DNA of 64,000 nucleotides, taken from Polynucleobacter sp. MWH-UH25E. Its GTDB lineage: Bacteria; Pseudomonadota; Gammaproteobacteria; Burkholderiales; Burkholderiaceae. How positions within the stretch are numbered: the first letter of the stretch is position 1; the number at the start of each line of letters is the position of its first letter. Under the pieces are notes generated by a model. The model saw only the letters and a program-made list of their open reading frames with translations. It was not told where the DNA came from and searched no databases. The stretch lies in the NCBI RefSeq assembly GCF_018687095.1, contig NZ_CP061286.1, positions 868,001-932,000 of the forward strand. Reading direction: 5' to 3'. Positions 29,554 through 38,270 of the stretch are shown in pieces. A program made the position numbers and the translations under genes.

Positions 29554-30450
29554 ATGCTACTTATGCGTACTTTTGGTAAACCTTCAATCCTGATTATTGG
29601 CTGTGGCGATATTGGCCTTCGGGTGGCAAAACAGCTTTCATCCAGCCATCGGGTTTTTGCGCTGACTTCTTCACAACATCGTTTTCAGGAGTTACGAGAG
29701 GCTGGCGCGACACCGATTTTAGGAAATCTGGATCAACCAGAGTCGTTATGGCGGCTGGCGAGCTTAGCTCAAACCGTCATACATTTAGCTCCACCCCAAA
29801 ATCAAGGAAATCGTGATTACCGAACCCGTAACCTGCTCAGAATTTTAGCCCAAGGGTCTTCTGTCGTCAGGCGACTGATCTATATCAGCACTACTGGTGT
29901 CTACGGCGATCATCGGGGCGCCAGAGTGAGCGAAGTGACCCCAGTCAATCCACAAAGTGACCGAGCCCAGCGTAGGATGGATGCAGAGAGGATGCTTCGC
30001 CTATGGGGTCCCGCGCACGGAGTTGCCATCACCATTTTGCGTGTTCCAGGGATCTATGCCTCCAATCGCCTTCCTTTAGAGCGTTTGCAATCGCAAACCC
30101 CAGCACTATTGCCGGAAGAGGATGCGTATTCGAATCATATTCATAGTGATGATTTAGCGCGCTTGGTTTGTGCGACCGTCTTCCACGGCAAACCTCAAAG
30201 AGTCATTAATGCGTGTGATGGCAATGAAAGCAAAATGGGTGATTATTTTGATGAAGTGGCAGATGCCTTTGGCTTAGCAAGAGCGCCAAGAATGCCGGCT
30301 AATCAATTGCAAGAAATCGTCAGCCCGATGCTGTGGTCTTTTATGCGCGAATCGAGGCGCGTGACGAATACACGCTTATCGGAATTAAAGAGACCGCTAC
30401 GTTATCCAAGCGTAGCGGATTTTCTGAAGACTATTTCCAAGAATCCTTAA
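29554..30450 (+). CDS. NAD(P)-dependent epimerase/dehydratase family protein
   Basis: A 298-residue extended/atypical short-chain dehydrogenase. Nucleotide-binding motif IIGCGDIGLRVAKQL lies near residue 13, and IYISTTGVYGDHRG supplies the active-site-like Ser/Thr and Tyr, though the usual YxxxK is not evident. The pattern resembles the YeeZ-like group, whose substrates are unknown. An in-frame ATG at 29563 is equally possible. Its last 20 bases overlap the end of convergent glnS. Confidence 0.8.
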   Translation: MLLMRTFGKPSILIIGCGDIGLRVAKQLSSSHRVFALTSSQHRFQELREAGATPILGNLDQPESLWRLASLAQTVIHLAPPQNQGNRDYRTRNLLRILAQGSSVVRRLIYISTTGVYGDHRGARVSEVTPVNPQSDRAQRRMDAERMLRLWGPAHGVAITILRVPGIYASNRLPLERLQSQTPALLPEEDAYSNHIHSDDLARLVCATVFHGKPQRVINACDGNESKMGDYFDEVADAFGLARAPRMPANQLQEIVSPMLWSFMRESRRVTNTRLSELKRPLRYPSVADFLKTISKNP

Positions 30451-32212
30451 GACCAACAGTACGGTTGAACACCAATTTGCCTGGTTTGGAGTCTACCTTA
30501 TCAGCGATAAAGTAACCATGCCGCTCGAACTGAAAGCGATCTTCCGCTTGAACATCTTTCATGCAAGGCTCTAAGTAAGCGGTAATGGTTTCTTTGGAGT
30601 TTGAATTAATGGCATCTAAGAAATTCTTATCACCGCTATCGGGGTGTGGGTCTGTGAAGAGGTGATCATAGAGGCGAACCTCTGCTGGAATAGCTTCTGC
30701 AGTGCTAATCCAATGAATATTGCCCTTGACCTTGTAGTTATTAGATCCTGGCGTCCCACTCTTGCTGTCAGGGAAGTGCGTGACATTGACCTGGGTGACA
30801 TTGCCTTGCGCATCGGTTTCAAAGCCAGTGCATTCGACTACAAAGCCATGGCGTAGGCGCACACGACTGCCCGGTTGATCGCCAATGGGCGGGTATAGCC
30901 TGAAGAATCCCTTTACAGGTTCTTTCATAAAGTCATCAGCTTCAATCCACAACTCGCGTGTGAAATGAAACTCACGATTACCCCATTCTGGATGTTGAGG
31001 GTGACGTGGAGCAGAACAAGGCTCTTTAGCATTTGTATCAAAGTTCTCTACTACTAACTTCAGCGGTTTGAGAACAGCAGTTGCTCGAGGTGCTCTGACT
31101 TCTAGGTCATCACGCAAAGCTTGATCGAGAGTGCTCATATCAATCCAACTGTCTGCTTTCGATACGCCAATGCGTTCACAGAATAAGCGAATACTTTCTG
31201 GTGTGTAACCGCGGCGACGTATGCCAACAATCGTAGGCATACGGGGATCATCCCAGCCATCAACATGCTTTTCTTCAACGAGCTGTAATAGCTTACGCTT
31301 ACTTGTAATGGTGTAAGTGAGATTAAGACGGGCAAACTCGTACTGATGCGGTACGGGGTCCTTAAATACGCCCAATTCCTTTAGAGAATTCACAATCCAG
31401 TCATAGAGTGGACGATTGTTCTCAAACTCCAGCGTGCAAATGGAGTGAGAAACATTTTCTAGTGCGTCAGAGATGCAATGCGTGAAGTCATATAAGGGGT
31501 AGATGCACCATTTGCTGCCAGTGCGGTGATGATCGGTATGGCGGATACGGTAAACCACAGGGTCGCGCATCACAATGTTGGGGTGCGCCATATCAATCTT
31601 TAGGCGCAGAACATGTTCGCCATCTTTGTATTTGCCATCGCGCATCTCACGAAAGAGGGCGAGGCTCTCTTCGGGGCTGCGATCGCGATATGGACTGTTT
31701 TTTCCTGCTTGGCCGAAGTTGCCGCGATTGGTATGAATGTCGTCAGCGCTTTGGCTATCAACATACGCCTTGCCATTTTGAATCAGGATTTCTGCAAATT
31801 CATAGAGGCGATCAAAGTAATCGCTGGCGTGATACAGATGTGTTCCCCAATCAAAGCCGAGCCACTTCACTGCATCCAAAATACTGTCAGCGTATTCAAT
31901 ATCTTCTTTGACAGGGTTGGTATCGTCTAGACGCATATTGCAACGCGCGCCACCTGCTTGTTGGTTGTAATCCGCAGCTAAACCAAAATTCAGGCAAATA
32001 CTTTTCGCATGACCAATATGCAAATAGCCATTTGGCTCTGGTGGAAAGCGAGTAATGATGGAGGGAATGGGCTCACCCGCTAAATTGGTGCGCCGTGAGA
32101 ACGCGCCACTCGCTAAATCTTGATCAATGATCTGACGTAAGAAGTTCGATGGCTCGGCAATTGCGCCAGTACCTGCCGTACCTAATTTAGGGGATTTGCT
32201 ATCTTGGGACAT
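30431..32212 (-). CDS. glnS: Glutamine-tRNA ligase
   Basis: Class Ib synthetase charging tRNA-Gln. From the ATG at 32212 (MSQDSKSPKLG) it is 593 residues. RFPPEPNGYLHIGHAKSI holds the HIGH motif, and the KMSKS counterpart is in TYTITSKRKLLQLV. The C-terminal beta-barrel region contains FMKEPVKGFFRLYP and ends KLVFNRTVGLKDSWK. Sixteen further in-frame residues back to 32260 run towards the tctA terminator and are not family-like. Presence of GlnRS fits a betaproteobacterium with direct Gln charging. It shares 20 bp of 3' end with the opposite-strand epimerase gene. Confidence 0.96.
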   Translation of the reverse strand: MSQDSKSPKLGTAGTGAIAEPSNFLRQIIDQDLASGAFSRRTNLAGEPIPSIITRFPPEPNGYLHIGHAKSICLNFGLAADYNQQAGGARCNMRLDDTNPVKEDIEYADSILDAVKWLGFDWGTHLYHASDYFDRLYEFAEILIQNGKAYVDSQSADDIHTNRGNFGQAGKNSPYRDRSPEESLALFREMRDGKYKDGEHVLRLKIDMAHPNIVMRDPVVYRIRHTDHHRTGSKWCIYPLYDFTHCISDALENVSHSICTLEFENNRPLYDWIVNSLKELGVFKDPVPHQYEFARLNLTYTITSKRKLLQLVEEKHVDGWDDPRMPTIVGIRRRGYTPESIRLFCERIGVSKADSWIDMSTLDQALRDDLEVRAPRATAVLKPLKLVVENFDTNAKEPCSAPRHPQHPEWGNREFHFTRELWIEADDFMKEPVKGFFRLYPPIGDQPGSRVRLRHGFVVECTGFETDAQGNVTQVNVTHFPDSKSGTPGSNNYKVKGNIHWISTAEAIPAEVRLYDHLFTDPHPDSGDKNFLDAINSNSKETITAYLEPCMKDVQAEDRFQFERHGYFIADKVDSKPGKLVFNRTVGLKDSWK

Positions 32213-32245
32213 AGCCACATTGTAGAGAAAACCCCTGGCCCATAA

Positions 32246-32273
32246 AGAAAAAGCCCGCAAACTGCTGCGGGCT
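32246..32273 (-). terminator. Terminator after tctBA
   Basis: Inverted repeat AGCCCGCA / TGCGGGCT (32252-32259 with 32266-32273) beside an A-run at 32248-32252 that is a T-run on the minus strand. It lies about 25 bp after the tctA stop and upstream of glnS. Confidence 0.82.
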
Positions 32274-32296
32274 CGTTTCTGTGAGGTCTAAGACAA

Positions 32297-33799
32297 TCAG
32301 TCTTCGACGAACGCCTCTTCGCGAGTCTTCTTGACTGCTGGCAAGGCAACAATCACCACTAGCAAGGCCGCTGCAATCAATAATCCAAGCGACAGTGGGC
32401 GTGTGACGAAGGTTGAGAAGTCGCCGCGAGAAAGCAATAATGCGCGGCGGAAGTTTTCTTCCATCATCGGTCCTAGCACGAAGCCCAAGAGTAATGGAGG
32501 TGGTTCGCAACCTAATTTGAAGAATAGGTAACCAATCAAACCAAAGCCTGCGGTTACATAGACGTCAAATACAGTGTTGTTCACGGTGTACACACCAATA
32601 CAGCAGAACACCAAAATTGCTGGGTAGAGGAAGCGATATGGAATCTTCAAGAGCTTCACCCAAATACCAATGAGTGGCAAGTTCAAGAGAATCAACATCA
32701 CGTTACCGATCCACATAGAAGCGATCAGACCCCAGAACAAAGCAGGGTTGCTGGTCATCACTTGTGGGCCAGGTTGAATGTTGTGAATGGTCATCGCGCC
32801 AACCATCAAAGCCATCACGGCATTTGGTGGAATACCCAAGGTAAGCAATGGAATAAATGAAGTTTGAGCTGCAGCATTGTTTGCTGATTCAGGACCTGCA
32901 ACACCTTCAATCGCACCCTTGCCAAATTCATGGGTGTACTTGGAGGATTTTTTCTCAACTGAGTAAGCGCCGAACGCTGCTAAAGCTGCGCCGCCGCCAG
33001 GAAGAATGCCCAAGATAGAACCAATCGTTGTGCCACGCAGGATGGAAGGAATCATGCGCTTCACATCACTCTTCGTTGGGATCATGCTGGTGAGCTTATT
33101 GAGGAAGCCCTCATCTTCACCTTGCTTTTCAAGGTTGCCCATGATTTCCGCAAAGCCGAATACGCCCATCGCAACTGCTACGAAGCCAATACCGTCGCTC
33201 AACTCAGGAATATCGAACGCATAGCGTGATACACCAGAGTTCACGTCGGTACCGATCAAGCCCATGAGCAAGCCAAGGATGATCATGCCAATCGCTTTAA
33301 TCAATGAGCCGGATGCCAACACGACCGCGCCGATCAAGCCAAGCACCATCAATGAGAAATATTCTGCAGGACCAAACTTAAATGCGAGTTGTGAGAGTGG
33401 CGCAGCAAAAGCAGCCAACACTAAAGTTGCAACGCAGCCTGCAAAGAATGAACCCATACCAGCAGTAAACAAAGCAACGCCCGCTCGACCATTCCGAGCC
33501 ATTTGGTAGCCGTCAATCGCCGTCACCACCGAGGACGTCTCTCCTGGGATGTTGAGCAAAATTGCTGTTGTTGATCCGCCGTATTGTGAGCCGTAGTAGA
33601 TACCAGCCAACATGATCAAAGCCGCAATAGGAGGCAACGCGTATGTTGCTGGCAAGAGCATCGCAATGGTAGCGATAGGGCCAAGGCCAGGCAATACGCC
33701 AATGAGGGTTCCCAAGATGCAGCCGATGAGGCAGTACAAGAGATTTTGTAGTGTAAACGCGGTATCGAAACCGAGAGCTAAGTTAGCAAATAAATCCAT
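32297..33799 (-). CDS. tctA: Tripartite tricarboxylate transporter permease TctA
   Basis: Large membrane subunit (500 residues, roughly 12 hydrophobic segments) of a TTT-family secondary transporter. Signatures are GTLIGVLPGLGPIATIAMLLP near residue 34, YYGSQYGGSTTAILLNIPGE, and TFIPL-type TSFIPLLTLGIPPNAVMALM. It imports carboxylates with the help of an extracytoplasmic TctC binding protein; the substrate cannot be read from sequence. It lies 19 bp downstream of tctB. No tctC is present in the window. Confidence 0.93.
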   Translation of the reverse strand: MDLFANLALGFDTAFTLQNLLYCLIGCILGTLIGVLPGLGPIATIAMLLPATYALPPIAALIMLAGIYYGSQYGGSTTAILLNIPGETSSVVTAIDGYQMARNGRAGVALFTAGMGSFFAGCVATLVLAAFAAPLSQLAFKFGPAEYFSLMVLGLIGAVVLASGSLIKAIGMIILGLLMGLIGTDVNSGVSRYAFDIPELSDGIGFVAVAMGVFGFAEIMGNLEKQGEDEGFLNKLTSMIPTKSDVKRMIPSILRGTTIGSILGILPGGGAALAAFGAYSVEKKSSKYTHEFGKGAIEGVAGPESANNAAAQTSFIPLLTLGIPPNAVMALMVGAMTIHNIQPGPQVMTSNPALFWGLIASMWIGNVMLILLNLPLIGIWVKLLKIPYRFLYPAILVFCCIGVYTVNNTVFDVYVTAGFGLIGYLFFKLGCEPPPLLLGFVLGPMMEENFRRALLLSRGDFSTFVTRPLSLGLLIAAALLVVIVALPAVKKTREEAFVED

Positions 33800-33818
33800 T
33801 TTTCAGAGTCCCGGTTCG

Positions 33819-34280
33819 TTATTGTTGTAGGAATACAGGTAGCAGCGGGAACTGAAGCTTCAAGCCCACCACAAATACTGAGTATGTAAATACCACTAGG
33901 AAGGCAGCATTAATTAGCGAACCTTTCCATGTGAACTCTTTGCTAGCACTAGCAGAGACGAGAACTAGTACAACCACAGCAATCAAGAAACCCATTCTTG
34001 GTAGCAGCAATCCATATAGCACTACTGAACCAGTAATTTGAGCAATCACTCTCCAGTTGAACTTAGGAATGGTCTCAATGGCCGCTGTGGCGCTCAATGC
34101 CTTAACGGCAACCAGCAGGCCAAGAAGGGTCATTAAGATTCCCAAGAAGAATGGAAAGTAGCCTGGGCCCATTTTGGCCGCAGTGCCCATGGGGTATTGG
34201 GTTGCCACGATGGTGAAGAAGAGGCCAATCACGATGTACATGACACCAGCCCCAAAATCCCGTTGATTGCGAATTTTCAA
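33819..34280 (-). CDS. tctB: Tripartite tricarboxylate transporter small subunit TctB
   Basis: A 153-residue protein with four hydrophobic helices. It starts MKIRNQRDFGAGVMYIVIGL, then TQYPMGTAAKMGPGYFPFFLG, the TctB family signature. It forms the membrane complex with TctA. It is the first gene of the pair and divergent from alaS, with 125 bp between. Confidence 0.9.
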   Translation of the reverse strand: MKIRNQRDFGAGVMYIVIGLFFTIVATQYPMGTAAKMGPGYFPFFLGILMTLLGLLVAVKALSATAAIETIPKFNWRVIAQITGSVVLYGLLLPRMGFLIAVVVLVLVSASASKEFTWKGSLINAAFLVVFTYSVFVVGLKLQFPLLPVFLQQ

Positions 34281-34360
34281 GTTGCGCTCCTTTTATATCG
34301 GACTTAGAAGCCGATTATTTATTGATGTTGAGCGATTGTAAGCCACGAGGGGGGTACCTT

Positions 34361-34398
34361 GTCTAGGGTTTGCCCTAGACGAGTGCGAATGCCATAAT
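34361..34398 (+). promoter_or_regulatory. Predicted alaS promoter with a perfect palindrome over the -35
   Basis: GTCTAGGG / CCCTAGAC (34361-34368 with 34373-34380) is a perfect 8-bp inverted repeat around TTTG. A promoter can be drawn with -35 TTGCCC (34370-34375), a 17-bp spacer and -10 CATAAT (34393-34398), placing the -35 inside the palindrome. The alaS ATG follows seven bases after the -10. Autoregulation by AlaRS binding a promoter palindrome is known in Escherichia coli; it is inferred here from position only. Confidence 0.55.
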
Positions 34399-34405
34399 TA
34401 CGGCT

Positions 34406-37030
34406 ATGAAAGTCTCCCAAATACGCCAGGCTTACCTGGATTTCTTTGCTCAAAAAGGCCACCAAATTGTCCCGTCAAGCCCGGTAGTTCCTGGCGACGA
34501 CCCAACCCTGCTATTTACTAATGCGGGAATGAATCAATTTAAGGACGTTTTTTTGGGTTTTGACAAGCGTCCCTATACCCGTGCGACGACAGCCCAAAAA
34601 TGTATTCGAGCTGGCGGTAAACACAATGACTTGGATAACGTGGGCTACACCGCCCGTCACCACACCTTTTTTGAGATGTTGGGCAATTTTTCTTTCGGGG
34701 ACTATTTCAAGAAAGATGCGATTCAATTTGCCTGGGATTTATTGACCCAAGTATTTAAGTTGCCAAAAGAAAAGTTATTGGTCACTGTGTATGCTGAGGA
34801 CGATGAGGCGTATGCCATTTGGAAAGATCAGATTGGCGTGCCTGCAGATCGCATTATTCGCATTGGCGACAATAAAGGCGCGCGTTACGCTTCAGATAAT
34901 TTCTGGATGATGGGTGACACTGGCCCATGCGGACCTTGTACTGAAATTTTCTACGATCATGGCGAACACATTCCTGGCGGTCCTCCAGGTAGCCCAGAAG
35001 AAGATGGCGATCGCTTCATCGAAATTTGGAATAACGTCTTCATGCAGTTCAATCGTGATGAAGCGGGTGTGATGCATCCACTGCCTAAACCTAGCGTTGA
35101 CACGGGCATGGGTTTGGAGCGCATTGCAGCAGTGTTGCAACATGTCCATTCCAATTATGAAATCGACCTCTTCGTCAATCTGCTTAAGGCTTCCAAGGAT
35201 GCGGTCGATGCAGCTGGCGGCGGTAATTGCGATGCTGCCTCTCCATCATTGAAGGTGATCGCAGATCATATTCGAGCATGTAGTTTTATCGTAGTAGATG
35301 GTGTGATTCCAGGTAATGCTGGACGCGGTTATGTATTGCGCCGTATTGCGCGTCGCGCGATACGTCATGGTTACAAGTTAGGTGCACGCAAACCATTCTT
35401 CTATCAGCTCGTACCTGCGCTTGTTCAAGAAATGGGTGATGCCTATCCTGAGCTGCGCGCAGCACAAGATAAAGTTAGCGAAGTGCTCAAGCAAGAGGAA
35501 GAGCGTTTCTTCCAAACGATTGCCAATGGTATGGAAATCTTGGATGGCGCGCTAGCTGGTGGCGCCAAGGTAGTCGATGGTGAAACTGCATTTCGTTTGC
35601 ATGACACTTTTGGCTTCCCATTAGATTTAACTGCAGACGTTTGTCGTGAGCGTGGCGTCACAGTTGATGCTGAAGGTTTTGAAGTCGCAATGCAAAAGCA
35701 ACGCGATCAGGCTAGAGCAGCAGGCAAGTTCAAAGTTGCCCAAGGCCTGGAATACAAAGGTCAGCCAACCCAGTTCCATGGCTATGACACTCTCAAACAC
35801 GAAGGTGCCAAGGTCACTACCTTATATATAGATGGTTCTGAGGTGACTTCGGTTAAGGCTGGCGATGCTGCGGTCGTTGTTTTAGACCACACCCCGTTTT
35901 ATGCAGAATCTGGTGGTCAGGTTGGCGATCGTGGCGAGTTGCGCAATGAGTCGCTTCGTTTCGCTGTCGAGGATACCTTCAAGATTCAGGCGGATGTGTT
36001 TGGGCATCAAGGTGAGTTATTAGAAGGCGAGATTAAAGTAGGCGACACCTTAAATGCCTTGGTAGATGTTCAGCAAAGAACGGACACCATGCGCAACCAT
36101 AGTGCTACACACATCTTGCATAAAGCTTTGCGTGAAGTGTTGGGTGATCATGTCCAGCAAAAAGGTTCTTTAGTGGATGCGACTAAAACACGTTTTGACT
36201 TTACCCATAACGCCCCTATTACCGCAGAACAAATTCGTCGCGTTGAAGATATTGTGAACGCCGAGATTTTGGCGAATACCGCCACCTCTGGAAAAGTGAT
36301 GTCTTTGGAGGATGCGCAAAAGACTGGCGCGATGATGCTCTTTGGCGAGAAATATGGCGATGAAGTGCGTGTTCTTGAGATCGGTAGCTCAAAAGAATTA
36401 TGTGGAGGCACTCACGTATCTCGCACGGGTGATATCGGTAGTCTCAAGATTGTTTCTGAGGGTGGCGTTGCTGCTGGCATACGTCGTGTTGAAGCGGTTA
36501 CCGGTAATCAAGCTCTTCATTTCTTGCAAGGTCTTGAAGACAAGGTCAATGAAGTTGCTGCTATCTTGAAAACACACCCTGGTGATTTAGTAAATCGCGT
36601 GGCACAGCTTCAAGAGAGTTTGCGTCAAGCTGAGCGCGAGTTAGAGAAAGTCAATTCCAAATTGGCGGCTAGTCAGGGCGATGAGTTGGCTGGTCAAGCG
36701 ATTGATGTCAATGGCATCAAAGTGCTCGCAGCGCGTTTGGACGGTGCAGACGCTGGAGTGTTGCGCGAGACTATGGATGCCCTGAAGGCAAAACTCAAAT
36801 CAGCCGCGATTGTTTTGGCATCGGTTCAGGGTGACAAGGTGAGTTTGGTTGCGGGTGTTACTGCGGATTCAATATCTAAAGTGAAAGCCGGCGATCTCGT
36901 GAATTTTGTCGCTCAGCAGGTAGGTGGCAAAGGCGGCGGTAAGCCAGAAATGGCGATGGCAGGTGGCAATGACCCTAGCAAACTCAATGCGGCTCTTGCT
37001 GGTGTGAAAGACTGGGTGGCAAGCAAATGA
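34406..37030 (+). CDS. alaS: Alanine-tRNA ligase
   Basis: Class II synthetase of 874 residues. Catalytic core motifs: [20 protein letters not shown] at the N-terminus and [20 protein letters not shown]. The editing domain has the zinc-site [11 protein letters not shown] (HxxxH) and [13 protein letters not shown]. The C-terminal C-Ala domain ends with [15 protein letters not shown]. Length is standard. There is no ribosome binding site between the -10-like box and the ATG, consistent with a leaderless mRNA. It is coupled to tusA by an ATGA overlap. Confidence 0.97.
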   Translation: MKVSQIRQAYLDFFAQKGHQIVPSSPVVPGDDPTLLFTNAGMNQFKDVFLGFDKRPYTRATTAQKCIRAGGKHNDLDNVGYTARHHTFFEMLGNFSFGDYFKKDAIQFAWDLLTQVFKLPKEKLLVTVYAEDDEAYAIWKDQIGVPADRIIRIGDNKGARYASDNFWMMGDTGPCGPCTEIFYDHGEHIPGGPPGSPEEDGDRFIEIWNNVFMQFNRDEAGVMHPLPKPSVDTGMGLERIAAVLQHVHSNYEIDLFVNLLKASKDAVDAAGGGNCDAASPSLKVIADHIRACSFIVVDGVIPGNAGRGYVLRRIARRAIRHGYKLGARKPFFYQLVPALVQEMGDAYPELRAAQDKVSEVLKQEEERFFQTIANGMEILDGALAGGAKVVDGETAFRLHDTFGFPLDLTADVCRERGVTVDAEGFEVAMQKQRDQARAAGKFKVAQGLEYKGQPTQFHGYDTLKHEGAKVTTLYIDGSEVTSVKAGDAAVVVLDHTPFYAESGGQVGDRGELRNESLRFAVEDTFKIQADVFGHQGELLEGEIKVGDTLNALVDVQQRTDTMRNHSATHILHKALREVLGDHVQQKGSLVDATKTRFDFTHNAPITAEQIRRVEDIVNAEILANTATSGKVMSLEDAQKTGAMMLFGEKYGDEVRVLEIGSSKELCGGTHVSRTGDIGSLKIVSEGGVAAGIRRVEAVTGNQALHFLQGLEDKVNEVAAILKTHPGDLVNRVAQLQESLRQAERELEKVNSKLAASQGDELAGQAIDVNGIKVLAARLDGADAGVLRETMDALKAKLKSAAIVLASVQGDKVSLVAGVTADSISKVKAGDLVNFVAQQVGGKGGGKPEMAMAGGNDPSKLNAALAGVKDWVASK

Positions 37031-37272
37031 GTGAGGCCAGCAATATCGTATTTAATGCTGAAGTAGACGCTATTGGTATGAATTGCCCATTACCCATTTT
37101 GCGCACCAAAAAAGCTTTGGCCACCATGCAATCTGGTGAGGTTCTGAAGATTAAAGCCACTGATTCCGGTGCAGCTAGAGATTTCCCTGCTTTTGCTAAG
37201 CAAACCGGTAATGAGTTAATTGCCAGCACTACCGAAGGTGATGTGTTAGTTTTCTTTCTAAAAAGAAGATAA
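37027..37272 (+). CDS. TusA-family sulfurtransferase
   Basis: An 81-residue protein with the family motif [15 protein letters not shown] (sulfur-carrying Cys in CPxP near residue 20). TusA relays sulfur for tRNA 2-thiouridine and other sulfur pathways, but TusA-like paralogues have varied partners, so the exact role is open. It is translationally coupled to alaS, a pairing that suggests a link to tRNA biology or simple co-expression. It is followed by a strong terminator. Confidence 0.88.
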   Translation: MSEASNIVFNAEVDAIGMNCPLPILRTKKALATMQSGEVLKIKATDSGAARDFPAFAKQTGNELIASTTEGDVLVFFLKRR

Positions 37273-37313
37273 GCAAGTGCGCTGATAGCTGCACTGAATT
37301 CAAGAAATGAATC

Positions 37314-37344
37314 AAAAAAAGGCAGGTATTACCTGCCTTTTTTA
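37314..37344. terminator. Bidirectional terminator between tusA-like gene and galU
   Basis: Inverted repeat GGCAGGT / ACCTGCC (37321-37327 with 37331-37337), flanked by an A-run on the left and a T-run on the right, between convergent genes. Confidence 0.85.
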
Positions 37345-37371
37345 TTTCATTGCCTCAATCAAGCAAGTAAA

Positions 37372-38256
37372 TTAAATAAGTGAGCGACTCTTTAGATAGG
37401 CTGCAAAATCTTTTGATACTTCAGGGTGACGTAAGGCAAATTCCACTGAAGCTTTGAGGTAACCCAATTTGCTACCGCAGTCATAACGAACGCCATCGTA
37501 CTCATAGGCAAATACGGGATCTTCTTTTAGAAGCGAGGCAATTGCATCAGTTAACTGAATTTCGCCGCCCGCTCCTGGCTTGAGGTTGCGAATGTGTTTA
37601 AAGATATCGGATGATAAAACATAGCGACCCACAACAGCTAAGTTTGATGGTGCATCCTTGGGTTGGGGTTTTTCCACAATGCCGCTTAAACGATGAATGC
37701 CTTTAGTTACCTCAGTGCCGGCAACAATGCCATAAGAGCTACTTTGAGCAGGGTCAATTTTTTCAACTGCCAGCACCGAGCCATTTTGCTCTTCATACAC
37801 TTTGAGCATTTGCTTTAAAACGGGTGGATTACCATCCAACAAGTCATCAGCTAGGATGACTGCAAATGGTTCGTCACGAACCAGCTTCTCTGCGCATAGG
37901 ACTGCATGGCCAAGACCTAGTGCTTCTGGTTGGCGGACATAGACACAGTCAACGTGACTGGGTTTTACGCTTCGCACAATCTCTAGTAGCGCTTGCTTAT
38001 TTTTGGCTTCAAGTTCCGCTTCGAGTTCATAAGCTTTATCAAAGTGATCTTCAATCGCGCGTTTGCTACGCCCAGTCACAAAGATCATCTCGGTGATGCC
38101 AGCTGCAATCGCTTCTTCAACCGCATACTGAATAAGTGGCTTATCAACCACATTGAGCATTTCTTTTGGGCTGGCTTTAGTCGCCGGCAAAAAACGCGTG
38201 CCTAAACCTGCGACTGGGAAAACTGCTTTAGTGACCGCTTTGGTAGACAAGGGCAT
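37372..38256 (-). CDS. galU: UTP-glucose-1-phosphate uridylyltransferase
   Basis: Makes UDP-glucose for envelope polysaccharides. 294 residues. The nucleotide-binding motif [18 protein letters not shown] is near residue 17, followed by [13 protein letters not shown], then GLGHAVLCA and [15 protein letters not shown]. All match bacterial GalU. It lies 14 bp downstream of valS on the same strand, so may be read with it. Confidence 0.95.
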   Translation of the reverse strand: MPLSTKAVTKAVFPVAGLGTRFLPATKASPKEMLNVVDKPLIQYAVEEAIAAGITEMIFVTGRSKRAIEDHFDKAYELEAELEAKNKQALLEIVRSVKPSHVDCVYVRQPEALGLGHAVLCAEKLVRDEPFAVILADDLLDGNPPVLKQMLKVYEEQNGSVLAVEKIDPAQSSSYGIVAGTEVTKGIHRLSGIVEKPQPKDAPSNLAVVGRYVLSSDIFKHIRNLKPGAGGEIQLTDAIASLLKEDPVFAYEYDGVRYDCGSKLGYLKASVEFALRHPEVSKDFAAYLKSRSLI

Positions 38257-38270
38257 TGCTAATCCGATCT

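Noticed and set aside
36148..36411. Antisense frames inside alaS, valS and other synthetase genes
   Set aside because: They are shadows of strongly biased coding sequence, without ribosome binding sites or family similarity.
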